Shown piece by piece: positions 24,263-31,448 of a stretch of DNA of 37,071 nucleotides. The notes beneath the pieces were generated by a model, which was given only the letters and a program-made list of their open reading frames with translations, was not told the DNA's origin and did no database searches. Positions within the stretch are counted from its first letter, which is position 1. Every line of letters starts with the position of its first letter. The stretch covers positions 1 through 37,071 of the forward strand of contig CAZGHH010000008.1 of the NCBI GenBank assembly GCA_964525485.1, in the 5' to 3' direction. A program made the translations under genes and the position numbers. The stretch comes from DAONBD01 sp964525485. Lineage in GTDB: Bacteria; Patescibacteriota; Gracilibacteria; UBA1369; LOWO2-01-FULL-3.

Positions 24263-24688
24263 TTAATTGTCAATTAACTGAGAAAATTTGATATCTTCCA
24301 TGGATTTAAAAAGTGCCTCTTGGACTTTCTTCCATGCGTTTTTTGATTTACAGCTGCAGTCTAACGGACATTTTTTCCTACCTACTCCTGTGGCCAAACA
24401 CCCTATCACGTACGGTCTTTGACTTGTTATATCTATAAGGTCTTTTAATGTTATTTTATGAGGATCTTTGATCATCAAATAACCTCCTTCTCTTCCTCTG
24501 ATACTTTCTACCCATTTTGCTTTTTTGATCGGGACGATGAGGTGCTCGAGGTATTTCATAGAGATATTTTCGGCTTCGCTAACTTCGGCGAGGGAGACCG
24601 GTTTTTTGGTTTTGAATGTTTCGGCGAGACGGATAGCAAGGCGAAGGCCGTAGTGTTCTTTTGATGTGATTTCTCCGAAGAATGACAT
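24263..24688 (-). CDS. Rrf2-family transcription regulator, probably Fe-S dependent
   Basis: A 141-residue winged-helix regulator. The N-terminus EHYGLRLAIRLAE is the Rrf2 helix, the recognition region is SLAEVSEAENISMKYLEHLI, and RGREGGYLM is the wing. Candidate [Fe-S] ligands are C97, C107, C111 and C113, a spacing close to but not identical with IscR. The family senses iron-sulphur status, oxidative or nitrosative stress. Its own promoter carries the inverted repeat ATTCCTA-N9-TAGGAAT, and the same repeat occurs at the sodA promoter, so its likely regulon includes itself and superoxide dismutase. No isc or suf genes are nearby. The start is ATG without a Shine-Dalgarno sequence. Confidence 0.92.
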   Translation of the reverse strand: MSFFGEITSKEHYGLRLAIRLAETFKTKKPVSLAEVSEAENISMKYLEHLIVPIKKAKWVESIRGREGGYLMIKDPHKITLKDLIDITSQRPYVIGCLATGVGRKKCPLDCSCKSKNAWKKVQEALFKSMEDIKFSQLIDN

Positions 24689-24707
24689 GGGGGTTTGATA
24701 AAAAGTA

Positions 24708-24757
24708 ATTCCTACCTAGACGTTAGGAATATTGCCTTCTGATGAGATGGAAGTCAA
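24708..24757 (-). promoter_or_regulatory. Rrf2 gene promoter and 23-bp operator
   Basis: Minus strand: TTGACT (757-752), 18 bases, AATATT (733-728). The operator, ATTCCTA at 24708-24714 and TAGGAAT at 24724-24730 with a 9-base spacer, overlaps the last three bases of the -10 box and covers the expected start site. The arrangement predicts autorepression. Confidence 0.75.
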
Positions 24758-24796
24758 GAAAAATATTTTTAGATGTAAATACGTCGAAACAATTCA

Positions 24797-25459
24797 TCAA
24801 CTCAAAACTATCGCATACCATTGATACATTCTGTACATACCTCCGTTCCGCCAGAAATTCAATAATTCTTCAGAACTAAAAGTCCTATTCCCTGGAAGCT
24901 CTGCGTTATCATCTTTTGTAATTTTGCCCTCGGTTTCTAAATTTTTATCATAAAGACTGTCGTATATATAGAATTCGTCTTTAGATGCATCAAATCCGAA
25001 AATCGTTATGTAATGCTCAAAATTGTTTCTTTCTCCTAAAATAATAATCGGCTTTGAAAGAGAAAGCTGTTGCTGTAAAAACAATATTTTATTCTCGTCA
25101 GACAGTGATTTTAAATTTGGTTTTTCTACAACTACACCATTCTCTTCTAGTTGTTTTTCGATCCCCCATGGCAAGGTATATTTATTTGGTAGTCTCCATT
25201 TAATTTTTTCGGTGAATACCTTAGAGTCTACTTCTTTCTTTTTTAAAGCTCTAACAACTGCAGCGGTACTGAATGGACCACAATCATTTATCGTCTGTCT
25301 GTAATTGAATTTTGCTGGATAATCTATTAACGAGATTGTTTTTATTTTATTCTTATCAATAATTGGCTCCATGTTTAAAGTAAAGATAATAATTATAATT
25401 GCTATAATAATTAGCACAAAAATAATTGATTTCTTGGTTTTCTGATCTGATAACTGCAT
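24797..25459 (-). CDS. Membrane-anchored C39-like cysteine peptidase
   Basis: A 220-residue protein with one N-terminal membrane helix (about 11-29), followed by a papain-like C39_2-type domain. The catalytic Cys is C60 in QTINDCGPFSTAAV and the catalytic His is H149 in FEHYITIFGFD, with an Asp in the following IYDSLY segment. Stand-alone C39-like proteins of this kind are not ABC transporters and have varied roles, including bacteriocin leader cleavage and wall or toxin processing. The catalytic domain probably faces outward. It ends with TGA, rare here. The DUF3800 gene lies upstream on the same strand. The substrate is unknown. Confidence 0.8.
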   Translation of the reverse strand: MQLSDQKTKKSIIFVLIIIAIIIIIFTLNMEPIIDKNKIKTISLIDYPAKFNYRQTINDCGPFSTAAVVRALKKKEVDSKVFTEKIKWRLPNKYTLPWGIEKQLEENGVVVEKPNLKSLSDENKILFLQQQLSLSKPIIILGERNNFEHYITIFGFDASKDEFYIYDSLYDKNLETEGKITKDDNAELPGNRTFSSEELLNFWRNGGMYRMYQWYAIVLS

Positions 25460-25525
25460 ATAAAAACTTTGAGAGTTTAATTGTTTTTATTGACTATTTA
25501 ATTAAAATTGATGTATATTTTAGTT

Positions 25526-25567
25526 GCTTAAGGGGAGGTGTGGGTTATAACCATGACCTCTCTTTTT
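25526..25567 (+). ncRNA. Candidate short RNA with a terminator hairpin
   Basis: A plus-strand promoter candidate, TTGACT at 25490-25495, 18 bases, TATATT at 25514-25519, is followed by a hairpin. GAGGT pairs with ACCTC and TGG with CCA around a GTTATAA tip, then TCTTTTT. No plus-strand gene lies here, so the hairpin would end a transcript of about 40 bases. Alternatively the same hairpin, whose tip is TATAAC on both strands, is part of the minus-strand promoter of the C39-like gene. Confidence 0.3.
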
Positions 25568-25570
25568 CGT

Positions 25571-26326
25571 TTACGATTTAGATTTATACAGCCAAACAGA
25601 AAAATAATTTGGAACTTTTTTCGTAAAATTGTTTGTAAGTGACTTTCTGTCTAATTTTTCGCAAATTTTATTAACAATACTAAGTTTGGCTAATTTTTCA
25701 GACTCTTTAAATCCATATATTACTGCGCCAGTTAAAATATCAACCATTTGCAGGAATATACTGGAATGTGACTCCAGCCTGTGTATTCCAAAGCACTTTT
25801 TGTTGCTTTTCTGAAATTTACTAATGAGTGTTTTTTCATAAGTTTTCCCTTTTGGAACAGTAATCTCGTCTGGTAATACAACAAACTCAGAGTCGTCTAA
25901 ATTATTTCTCAAAAGCATGTGTAATCTTTCAAGATAAATATCAAAATAACACCATCCTTCCGGCGGATTATCTTTGTTACGATCTATGATAAGACAACAA
26001 TACTTCGATTGATCTAACTTGAAATATTGAGAAATAAGCCATTGATATGGCTCCATCGTATTTTCATTAATGTTTTTAAATTTTATTTCGTAAGGATTGG
26101 ATCTTTTCCCTTTAGAAAAATTCACCAAATCTTGCCCTTTCAGTTCTCTTAATAATTTTATTTCTCGTTCTTTTACTCGAGTTATAATCTGACTTTGTTT
26201 TACTCTTAATAATTCATGATATTCACCAATTTTTCCGGCAGGAATAATTAAGCAACCAATTCCAAAAAACTGATCAGACAGATTGGTTCCGGTTTCATCG
26301 ACAAAGATGAAATATTTTTTATTCAT
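25571..26326 (-). CDS. DUF3800 domain protein
   Basis: A 251-residue protein starting at ATG 26326; the frame is open to a GTG at 26350, but the family begins with a strand ending in FVDETG, so the ATG is preferred. The DUF3800 fold is RNase H-like, with acidic residues in FVDETG, the CLIIDRNKD strand and LQMVDILTGAV, all visible. Members often occur in phage, mobile or defence regions, but the function is not settled. It lies in the accessory stretch 20.6-26.4 kb, upstream of the C39-like peptidase on the same strand. No partner gene is obvious. Confidence is in the family, not the role. Confidence 0.8.
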   Translation of the reverse strand: MNKKYFIFVDETGTNLSDQFFGIGCLIIPAGKIGEYHELLRVKQSQIITRVKEREIKLLRELKGQDLVNFSKGKRSNPYEIKFKNINENTMEPYQWLISQYFKLDQSKYCCLIIDRNKDNPPEGWCYFDIYLERLHMLLRNNLDDSEFVVLPDEITVPKGKTYEKTLISKFQKSNKKCFGIHRLESHSSIFLQMVDILTGAVIYGFKESEKLAKLSIVNKICEKLDRKSLTNNFTKKVPNYFSVWLYKSKS

Positions 26327-26522
26327 ATCATTTTGTAAATTGCAAAACACTCCGCACGTTTCGAGCGACGGAATTAATTTATAATCTTTTAAACAAAGGA
26401 CTTCTGAAACGTATTTATTTTATCACTACCAGTTAGTATTACAATTTATTGAAATTGGCAAAAACAGCATTTTGTTCTGAGGGATGCTTGGGCAAAAGCG
26501 CAAAAGCAAAGATTCTGTATAC

Positions 26523-26615
26523 TGGCGGAGAGGGAGGGATTTGAACCCTCGCGCCGGCCGAAACCGACCTACAGGATTAGCAATCCCGCCCCTTCAGCCA
26601 CTTGGGTACCTCTCC
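26523..26615 (-). tRNA. tRNA-Ser(GCU)
   Basis: Starts at 26615 with acceptor GGAGAGG, paired with CCTCTCC, then discriminator G and an encoded CCA at 26525-26523. The anticodon loop TTGCTAA gives GCU (codons AGC and AGU). The long variable arm and TTC-A T-loop are typical of tRNA-Ser. The length is 93 bases. Confidence 0.95.
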
Positions 26616-26693
26616 GCGGTTGCGTATCAAGGCATTAACCTTGAAAGCTCGTCAAATATAGGGAAAAGTGAGTCAAAAGTCCAGATGATATAA

Positions 26694-26720
26694 GCAAAAC
26701 GGGAGATCATCCCGTTTTGC
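26694..26720 (-). terminator. Terminator of sodA
   Basis: GCAAAACGGGA pairs perfectly with TCCCGTTTTGC (11 bp, five-base loop), 25 bases past the sodA stop. The minus-strand tail TTATATC is only moderately T-rich. Confidence 0.75.
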
Positions 26721-26744
26721 CCCTCATCCTATATCTACCCTAAC

Positions 26745-27326
26745 CTATATAAGTTTTAAAACGTTCCAGAAATTGTCTACGTATTCAGGACGGCGATTCT
26801 GATATTTTAGATAGTACGCGTGCTCCCATATGTCCAGAGTGAGGAGCGGTGTATGACCTATTGAGAGTGGGGAGTCTTGATTTGGAAGAGAATAAACTTT
26901 TAATTTACCGTTTTCGTCTCTTACAAGCCAAGCCCATCCGCTTCCGAAGTGCCCAACTGCGGTTTGCGTGAATAGTTTTTTGAATTCATCAATTGAACCG
27001 AATTCTTTTGTTATCTCTTCTACTAGAGCGTTGTCGAGTTGCTTTTGCGGACCCAAAATACTCCAGAAAAAATTGTGATTTACATATCCACCACCATTGT
27101 TTTTGATGGCTTTCTTATCGACTTCATCGATTTGAAGTGTTGGAAGTTGTTTCAAGAGTTCTTCAGGTTGAAGTTCTTGCAATTCAGGATGTTTTTCGAG
27201 AACTGCGTTGAAATTGTCCAGATATTTCTGGTGATGTTTTGAGTAATGCACCTCCATAGTCGCCGCGTCGATGTATGGCTCGAGAGCGTCGTATGAGTAG
27301 TTGAGGGGCAGTAGTTCGTGTTTCAT
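26745..27326 (-). CDS. sodA: Superoxide dismutase, Fe/Mn family, Mn-type features
   Basis: Converts superoxide to oxygen and hydrogen peroxide in the cytoplasm. The 193-residue protein has the metal ligands H27, H84 (in GGGYVNHNFFW), D165 and H169 (in DIWEHAYYLKY). Gly at the position before YVNH and Q150 in PNQDSPL are features of Mn rather than Fe enzymes, so Mn or cambialistic use is likely. The length is standard. It is transcribed alone from a near-consensus promoter at 27479-27507 whose -10 box overlaps an inverted repeat matching the Rrf2 operator. The leader of about 145 bases contains a GC-rich structured part. The start is ATG with no Shine-Dalgarno sequence. Confidence 0.97.
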   Translation of the reverse strand: MKHELLPLNYSYDALEPYIDAATMEVHYSKHHQKYLDNFNAVLEKHPELQELQPEELLKQLPTLQIDEVDKKAIKNNGGGYVNHNFFWSILGPQKQLDNALVEEITKEFGSIDEFKKLFTQTAVGHFGSGWAWLVRDENGKLKVYSLPNQDSPLSIGHTPLLTLDIWEHAYYLKYQNRRPEYVDNFWNVLKLI

Positions 27327-27355
27327 GTTTTTTGTTGTTAATGTTTTATTGTTTT

Positions 27356-27410
27356 CTAGTCGAGTGTTGGAACCCGGGATTTTTGGCTTTAAGCCGCACC
27401 CGGATCCCTA
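27356..27410 (-). other. Structured GC-rich segment in the sodA leader
   Basis: Within the sodA 5' leader, CCGGG and CCCGG can pair around an inner hairpin GGCTT/AAGCC, with an AAAAAT bulge. One edge carries CTAGTCGAGT, also found at 36380. It might affect RNA stability or translation of sodA, or be a leftover of a dispersed repeat. No T-run follows. Confidence 0.4.
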
Positions 27411-27458
27411 CCTAAAATGTATTATATCGAAGATTTTTAATGTTTGTTAACTTTTGTA

Positions 27459-27507
27459 ATTCCTATTAATCTACTAGGATTATATCTTGTGAGGAATTTT
27501 GAGTCAA
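27459..27507 (-). promoter_or_regulatory. sodA promoter with Rrf2-type operator
   Basis: Minus strand: TTGACT (507-502), 17 bases, TATAAT (484-479). The operator is ATTCCTA at 27459-27465, a 9-base spacer and TAGGATT at 27475-27481, overlapping the last three bases of the -10 box. Arms, spacer length, and position relative to the -10 box equal those at the Rrf2 gene, and both -35 boxes are TTGACT. Confidence 0.8.
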
Positions 27508-27599
27508 TATTTTAGTATAGTGCGCTTGTGCTGGATGGACTTAACGATTCATGGATTTTTAATTTTGCATTTGAATATGCGAAGATTGTGGAGAAGAAA

Positions 27600-28865
27600 T
27601 TATTGAAAAATTGATCTAAGAGTTCCTTCTATCTCTTGTAATATTTTTTGAACCGCTGCTGGATCTTGTGGACTTGGTATTTCTATAGTTGCACCGCTGG
27701 CTCTTTCGCGACCTCCTCCTTGAAAATTCGCAGCAATATCACGAGTATCAACGCCTTGATCTCCGTCATACTTAAAACTCATTCGTACCGATTTAGGCTC
27801 TCCATTTATATATCCAACTTGATCTGTTATCGTAGGGATTTGCGTCCTGCGACTCAAATATGTACCCAGCTCTCTGTACAAAGGCGGATGATTTCTAAAT
27901 CTAAAATTTGATATTGCTCTAGCTCCTCTCACCTCTCTCTCCCCTACATGATGATGTAGAAAATTTTGATTTGGATTTTCTCCTCTCAAATTTGCAATAT
28001 CAGCAGCTCTCTTTCTCGTCCAATCCTTTAACTTTATTAACGGGTCTATCGTAGCCGACGAATCAAGTTCTTCTGTATAATTTGCTGTACATCTCGCGAG
28101 TTCTGAGACCATAGTTCTGATGTCTATTAAATTTTCTGAAAGATTGATCGTATTTGCTAATGAAAGTGTCTCTATAGACCTCCCATTAACAAAATCGCGC
28201 ATTTGCGCCCATTTATTCTGAGCATCATCTCCGTAAACTGAAATAGGCAAAATACCAAAATCAATTCCAGATCTTGGCTCTATAGTCCTTATGATCCTTT
28301 GAGTAATTATACCAGTAGTCATATCTGATGAATCTATGTCTGCACCTAAACGTTTTGGAGAAACAAAAGTTAAATTTCCTCCCGTCCTTTGATCACCGTC
28401 AAAAACCATAGTCTCCGGAATTAATGGATGATAATTCTCTAGATGCATTTTTTCATCATATGCGTAAAAATCTCTGTCATGATGATCTATCACCAAAACA
28501 TTAGTCCCGTTTTTCAATAAATTTCTTAATCCTGATTGTCTCTCCTCTTCGCTGTCTATCCATAAATCTAGCACGATGACATGATCGTAATTTTTCGCTC
28601 TTTCTTCAAATCTTTCATCTTTCAGTTCAAAAAATGTATATCCTATCCGCGGACCTTTTTTCCCTTCAAATTTTTTCGCAAAATAATTTCGTATAAAAGC
28701 AGCAGAAACCAAGCCGTCACTATCTGGATGTGCCGCTATCAATACTTTTTCTCCAGGTTCTATTTTATCAAGAAACTGAGCCACTTGTTGAGCCATTCCA
28801 AAAAGTTTCTCCGGCTCCATGTGCCTCAAGTCTTCATCAAATTGTTGTACATTATCTATACTCAT
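27600..28865 (-). CDS. DHH-family phosphoesterase
   Basis: A 421-residue member of the DHH superfamily (RecJ, NrnA, GdpP and others), metal-dependent phosphodiesterases acting on nucleic acids or small nucleotides. Motif I is AAHPDSDGLVSAA near residue 45, the DHH motif is VLVIDHHDRD near residue 128, and the DHHA1-type end is FQGGGRERASGATIEI. The usual DHHA1 glycine motif is GGGHxxA; here Arg replaces the His. It is larger than NrnA and lacks the RecJ oligonucleotide-binding domain. Archaeal-type RecJ-like or oligoribonuclease function are the best alternatives. It lies upstream of sodA, separated by the sodA promoter. The start is ATG 28865. Confidence 0.82.
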   Translation of the reverse strand: MSIDNVQQFDEDLRHMEPEKLFGMAQQVAQFLDKIEPGEKVLIAAHPDSDGLVSAAFIRNYFAKKFEGKKGPRIGYTFFELKDERFEERAKNYDHVIVLDLWIDSEEERQSGLRNLLKNGTNVLVIDHHDRDFYAYDEKMHLENYHPLIPETMVFDGDQRTGGNLTFVSPKRLGADIDSSDMTTGIITQRIIRTIEPRSGIDFGILPISVYGDDAQNKWAQMRDFVNGRSIETLSLANTINLSENLIDIRTMVSELARCTANYTEELDSSATIDPLIKLKDWTRKRAADIANLRGENPNQNFLHHHVGEREVRGARAISNFRFRNHPPLYRELGTYLSRRTQIPTITDQVGYINGEPKSVRMSFKYDGDQGVDTRDIAANFQGGGRERASGATIEIPSPQDPAAVQKILQEIEGTLRSIFQ

Positions 28866-28935
28866 TTTAAATTAAAATAAGGTTTGGATTATACCTTCAC
28901 TGTGAAATCAGTCAACTCAGAACTTCAGAGTGTTA

Positions 28936-30189
28936 TTATTTTTTTTGCTTGATTTGGGATGAAATAAATTTAAAGGCCAGTAGCAAAAAAGTTACGATTG
29001 ATATTCCAAATGCAAATCCGGCCATCACGTCTGTAAAATAATGAACATGGAAATAAAGTCTGCTAAATCCGACGATACCTATCATAAGAAGGTTTGTGAG
29101 TATGAACAATATTCTTGTTGCGCGTGTTTTAAAGCGTCTTCTAAATGCGTAAATAATGAGGAGAAAAAATGCGGCAGACAGAGCTGAGTGGCTACTTGGG
29201 AAACTATATCCACTAATATTAATAAGAGCTTCTGCCGGGCGTGGTCGTTCTATAAATTCTTTTATTAAATAAGTCATAATAGCAGTCGCCACAATTCCAA
29301 CAGCAAATAAGCCGGCCTGTGCATGATTCTTTTTCCAAATTAATGCAAAAACAAAGATCGCTACAACAAATACAAAAACTTGAGCGCTTGTGAGTATTAA
29401 AATCACTTCCATTACTCTCGTGAGAAATGGTGTCGAGATTGTGTCTATAAATTTACTCGTTAATCCATCCATTTTGGTCAGCCAATCGCCATTAATCACG
29501 TCGTCAGTTATTTTGAAAAACAGATACAAAGCCGTGGCATTTATAGCCAAAACTTTCATATGGAATCTCTCGTATACGTGACGCTTCTTGTTTATCAAAT
29601 AATATGTGGCAATGCCTAAAATAATAAGCACGAGACCTATCATACTGATCCTCCCGATGTATTTAGATGCAATTTCGTAACTTTGCCCGAATATAAATCC
29701 AAGGCCTCCGTAAAAGATCGCCCAGCTCACTCCACTTATGATTCCGTATAATGCAAATTTTGGAAATTTTATGTCGGATGTCCCTGCGATGAGAGGCGCA
29801 AACGCCCTAGTGAATGAGTTGAATCTACCTATTATCAAAGTTTTTCCACAATGCGCGTGCATCAGTTTTTTAGTTTTTTCCAATTGTTCTTTTTTGAAGA
29901 AAAAGTATTTCCCGTATTTTGAAAGGAATCCATATCCATATTTCTTTCCTATTATGTATCCCGCATAATCTCCGGCTATTGCACCAACCGCCGCCAAAGC
30001 CACAACAATCCAGAAATGGAAAATCCCGAATTTTGCCATAACTCCAGCGATAATTACAATAGTCTGTCCGGGCACCAGTATCCCTCCAACCGGTGTTGCT
30101 TCCAAAAGAGCAATCAAAAATAAGATCAGGTAGCCGATATTTGTCGCCGTCCCAGTTTCGATCGAAAATATTGAATTCAAAAATTCCAT
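28936..30189 (-). CDS. DedA-PAP2 fusion membrane protein
   Basis: A polytopic membrane protein of 417 residues from ATG 30189; a longer frame opens further upstream but crosses the divergent gene and its repeats. Residues 1-200 form a DedA/SNARE-associated domain (GGILVPGQTIVIIAGV, GDYAGYIIGKKYG), linked to undecaprenyl- or phospholipid-flipping transporters. About 250-417 form a PAP2 lipid phosphatase with the three motifs KEFIERPRP, SFPSSHSAL and SRLYFHVHYFTD, all intact. The pair suggests dephosphorylation and flipping of a polyprenyl or lipid phosphate at the membrane. A TATAAT box ends six bases before the ATG, so the mRNA may be leaderless. Confidence 0.9.
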   Translation of the reverse strand: MEFLNSIFSIETGTATNIGYLILFLIALLEATPVGGILVPGQTIVIIAGVMAKFGIFHFWIVVALAAVGAIAGDYAGYIIGKKYGYGFLSKYGKYFFFKKEQLEKTKKLMHAHCGKTLIIGRFNSFTRAFAPLIAGTSDIKFPKFALYGIISGVSWAIFYGGLGFIFGQSYEIASKYIGRISMIGLVLIILGIATYYLINKKRHVYERFHMKVLAINATALYLFFKITDDVINGDWLTKMDGLTSKFIDTISTPFLTRVMEVILILTSAQVFVFVVAIFVFALIWKKNHAQAGLFAVGIVATAIMTYLIKEFIERPRPAEALINISGYSFPSSHSALSAAFFLLIIYAFRRRFKTRATRILFILTNLLMIGIVGFSRLYFHVHYFTDVMAGFAFGISIVTFLLLAFKFISSQIKQKK

Positions 30190-30192
30190 GCT

Positions 30193-31290
30193 ATGATTAT
30201 ACCCAAATTTTTCAGATTTAAAATGATGGAAAAATCCGGTGAAAATTTCAGGAGTGGTGTGAGCCGTTTTGACAGCGAGACATGCCATTTCGAATGCGGA
30301 GTATGTCCTTTTGACAACGAGGCATGCCATTTTGAATGCGGAGTATGTCCTTTTGAGTGTGGGGTGGATAGGGTCGGTCGCATGGGCGTGTGCGGGCTAC
30401 CTAATAAAATACTTGTTTCGCATGTCCAGAGGCATTTTTACGAAGAGCCTTTTATAAGTGGGAATGCGTGCGGAGGGGGTTTGTTGACGATAAGTGATGA
30501 TATGAGGTACGACTCTGCGGATACTGGTGCGGTGGCGGAGGGCGGTGGATCTGGCACTGTGTTTTTTACCGGATGTAATGCGAGATGTGTGTTTTGTCAG
30601 AATTATAAAATTTCTCAAAAAGATGAGTGGCTTCGACGAAATAAACGAGAGGTTTCAAATAAAGAGCTCTTTGAAATTTGCCGCGGACTTGTGGATAAAG
30701 GCGCTCACAATATAAATTTCGTAAGTCCGACGCCTTATAGCCATTTGCTTAAGGATTTTCTGGTCAAATATAAGGACCGAATTGGCGTGCCTGTAATCTG
30801 GAATAGTAATGGATACGAGAAAGCGTCGGTGATTGCTGAGCTTGACGGTTTGGTGGACGTTTATTTACCGGATTTGAAGTATTTCGATAACGATTTAGCT
30901 GTGCGGTGTTCTTCGCTGCCGAAGTATTTTGAGTTCGCGTCTGAAGCTGTTGCTGAGATGTTGAGGCAGGTCGGTTGGCCTGAAATTGGTGATGATGGAT
31001 TTATAAAGCGTGGACTTGTCATTAGACATTTGGTTTTACCTGGTTGCCTAGATGACAGTAAACGGGTTTTGCGCTGGATACGCGATGAATTTGGGCCGGA
31101 GGCTTACGTCGCCCTGATGTCGCAGTATTATCCTACTTACAAGGCATGCGGGATGCCTGACTTGAGTCGTGGATTGACTGAAGATGAACATATGGAGATT
31201 ATTGAATACTTCGAAGGGCTTGGGTTTAATGATGGATTGATTCAGGATCTGGACTCTGCAGATGAGATTTACACACCAGATTTTATGTAA
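30193..31290 (+). CDS. Radical SAM protein related to PflA/PflX (COG1313-like)
   Basis: A protein of up to 365 residues resembling PflX-type activase homologues; the target is unknown. With the first ATG counted, the radical SAM motif is C128-x3-C132-x2-C135 in FTGCNARCVFCQNY, and the upstream cysteine module CGVCPFECGVDRVGRMGVC has C49, C52, C56 and C67. Two oddities: a 14-residue unit with three cysteines is tandemly duplicated at about residues 25-52, and about 27 residues are inserted between EEPFISG and GSGTVFF. The first ATG is only three bases from the divergent start codon, so translation may instead begin at 30223 or 30226. A glycyl-radical partner is not in the window. Confidence 0.8.
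   Translation: MIIPKFFRFKMMEKSGENFRSGVSRFDSETCHFECGVCPFDNEACHFECGVCPFECGVDRVGRMGVCGLPNKILVSHVQRHFYEEPFISGNACGGGLLTISDDMRYDSADTGAVAEGGGSGTVFFTGCNARCVFCQNYKISQKDEWLRRNKREVSNKELFEICRGLVDKGAHNINFVSPTPYSHLLKDFLVKYKDRIGVPVIWNSNGYEKASVIAELDGLVDVYLPDLKYFDNDLAVRCSSLPKYFEFASEAVAEMLRQVGWPEIGDDGFIKRGLVIRHLVLPGCLDDSKRVLRWIRDEFGPEAYVALMSQYYPTYKACGMPDLSRGLTEDEHMEIIEYFEGLGFNDGLIQDLDSADEIYTPDFM
30196..30201 (-). promoter_or_regulatory. -10 box of the DedA-PAP2 gene
   Basis: Perfect TATAAT on the minus strand; CATAGC then separates it from the ATG, too short for a normal leader. The -35 region is poor. Confidence 0.5.
30267..30350 (+). repeat. Tandem 42-bp duplication in the radical SAM gene
   Basis: Two adjacent 42-bp units (30267-30308 and 30309-30350) agree at 39 positions and begin TTTTGACA. 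A third partial copy follows. The period is 14 codons and each unit adds three cysteines. Confidence 0.9.
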
Positions 31291-31390
31291 ATTGTGATCA
31301 CTAGATTGTCGACCATGTTAGTTAGCGTTTTTTTGAAGAGTAATAACCAGCGCAAAATTAGTTAGTAGAGGTAAAGTTTAACAACTACTA

Positions 31391-31418
31391 TTGACTTTTT
31401 CTGATTAAATTGTATTAT
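31391..31418 (+). promoter_or_regulatory. Promoter of the gene at 31449
   Basis: TTGACT (31391-31396), 16 bases, TATTAT (31413-31418, five of six). The leader is about 25 bases. Confidence 0.6.
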
Positions 31419-31448
31419 TCACCCCTGTAAATTTTAAACAAATTAAAT

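Noticed and set aside
30190..30330. N-terminal extension of the DedA-PAP2 protein with repeated MACL motifs.
   Set aside because: It is the antisense reading of the 42-bp duplication in the divergent gene; homology begins after ATG 30189 and the promoter lies in between.
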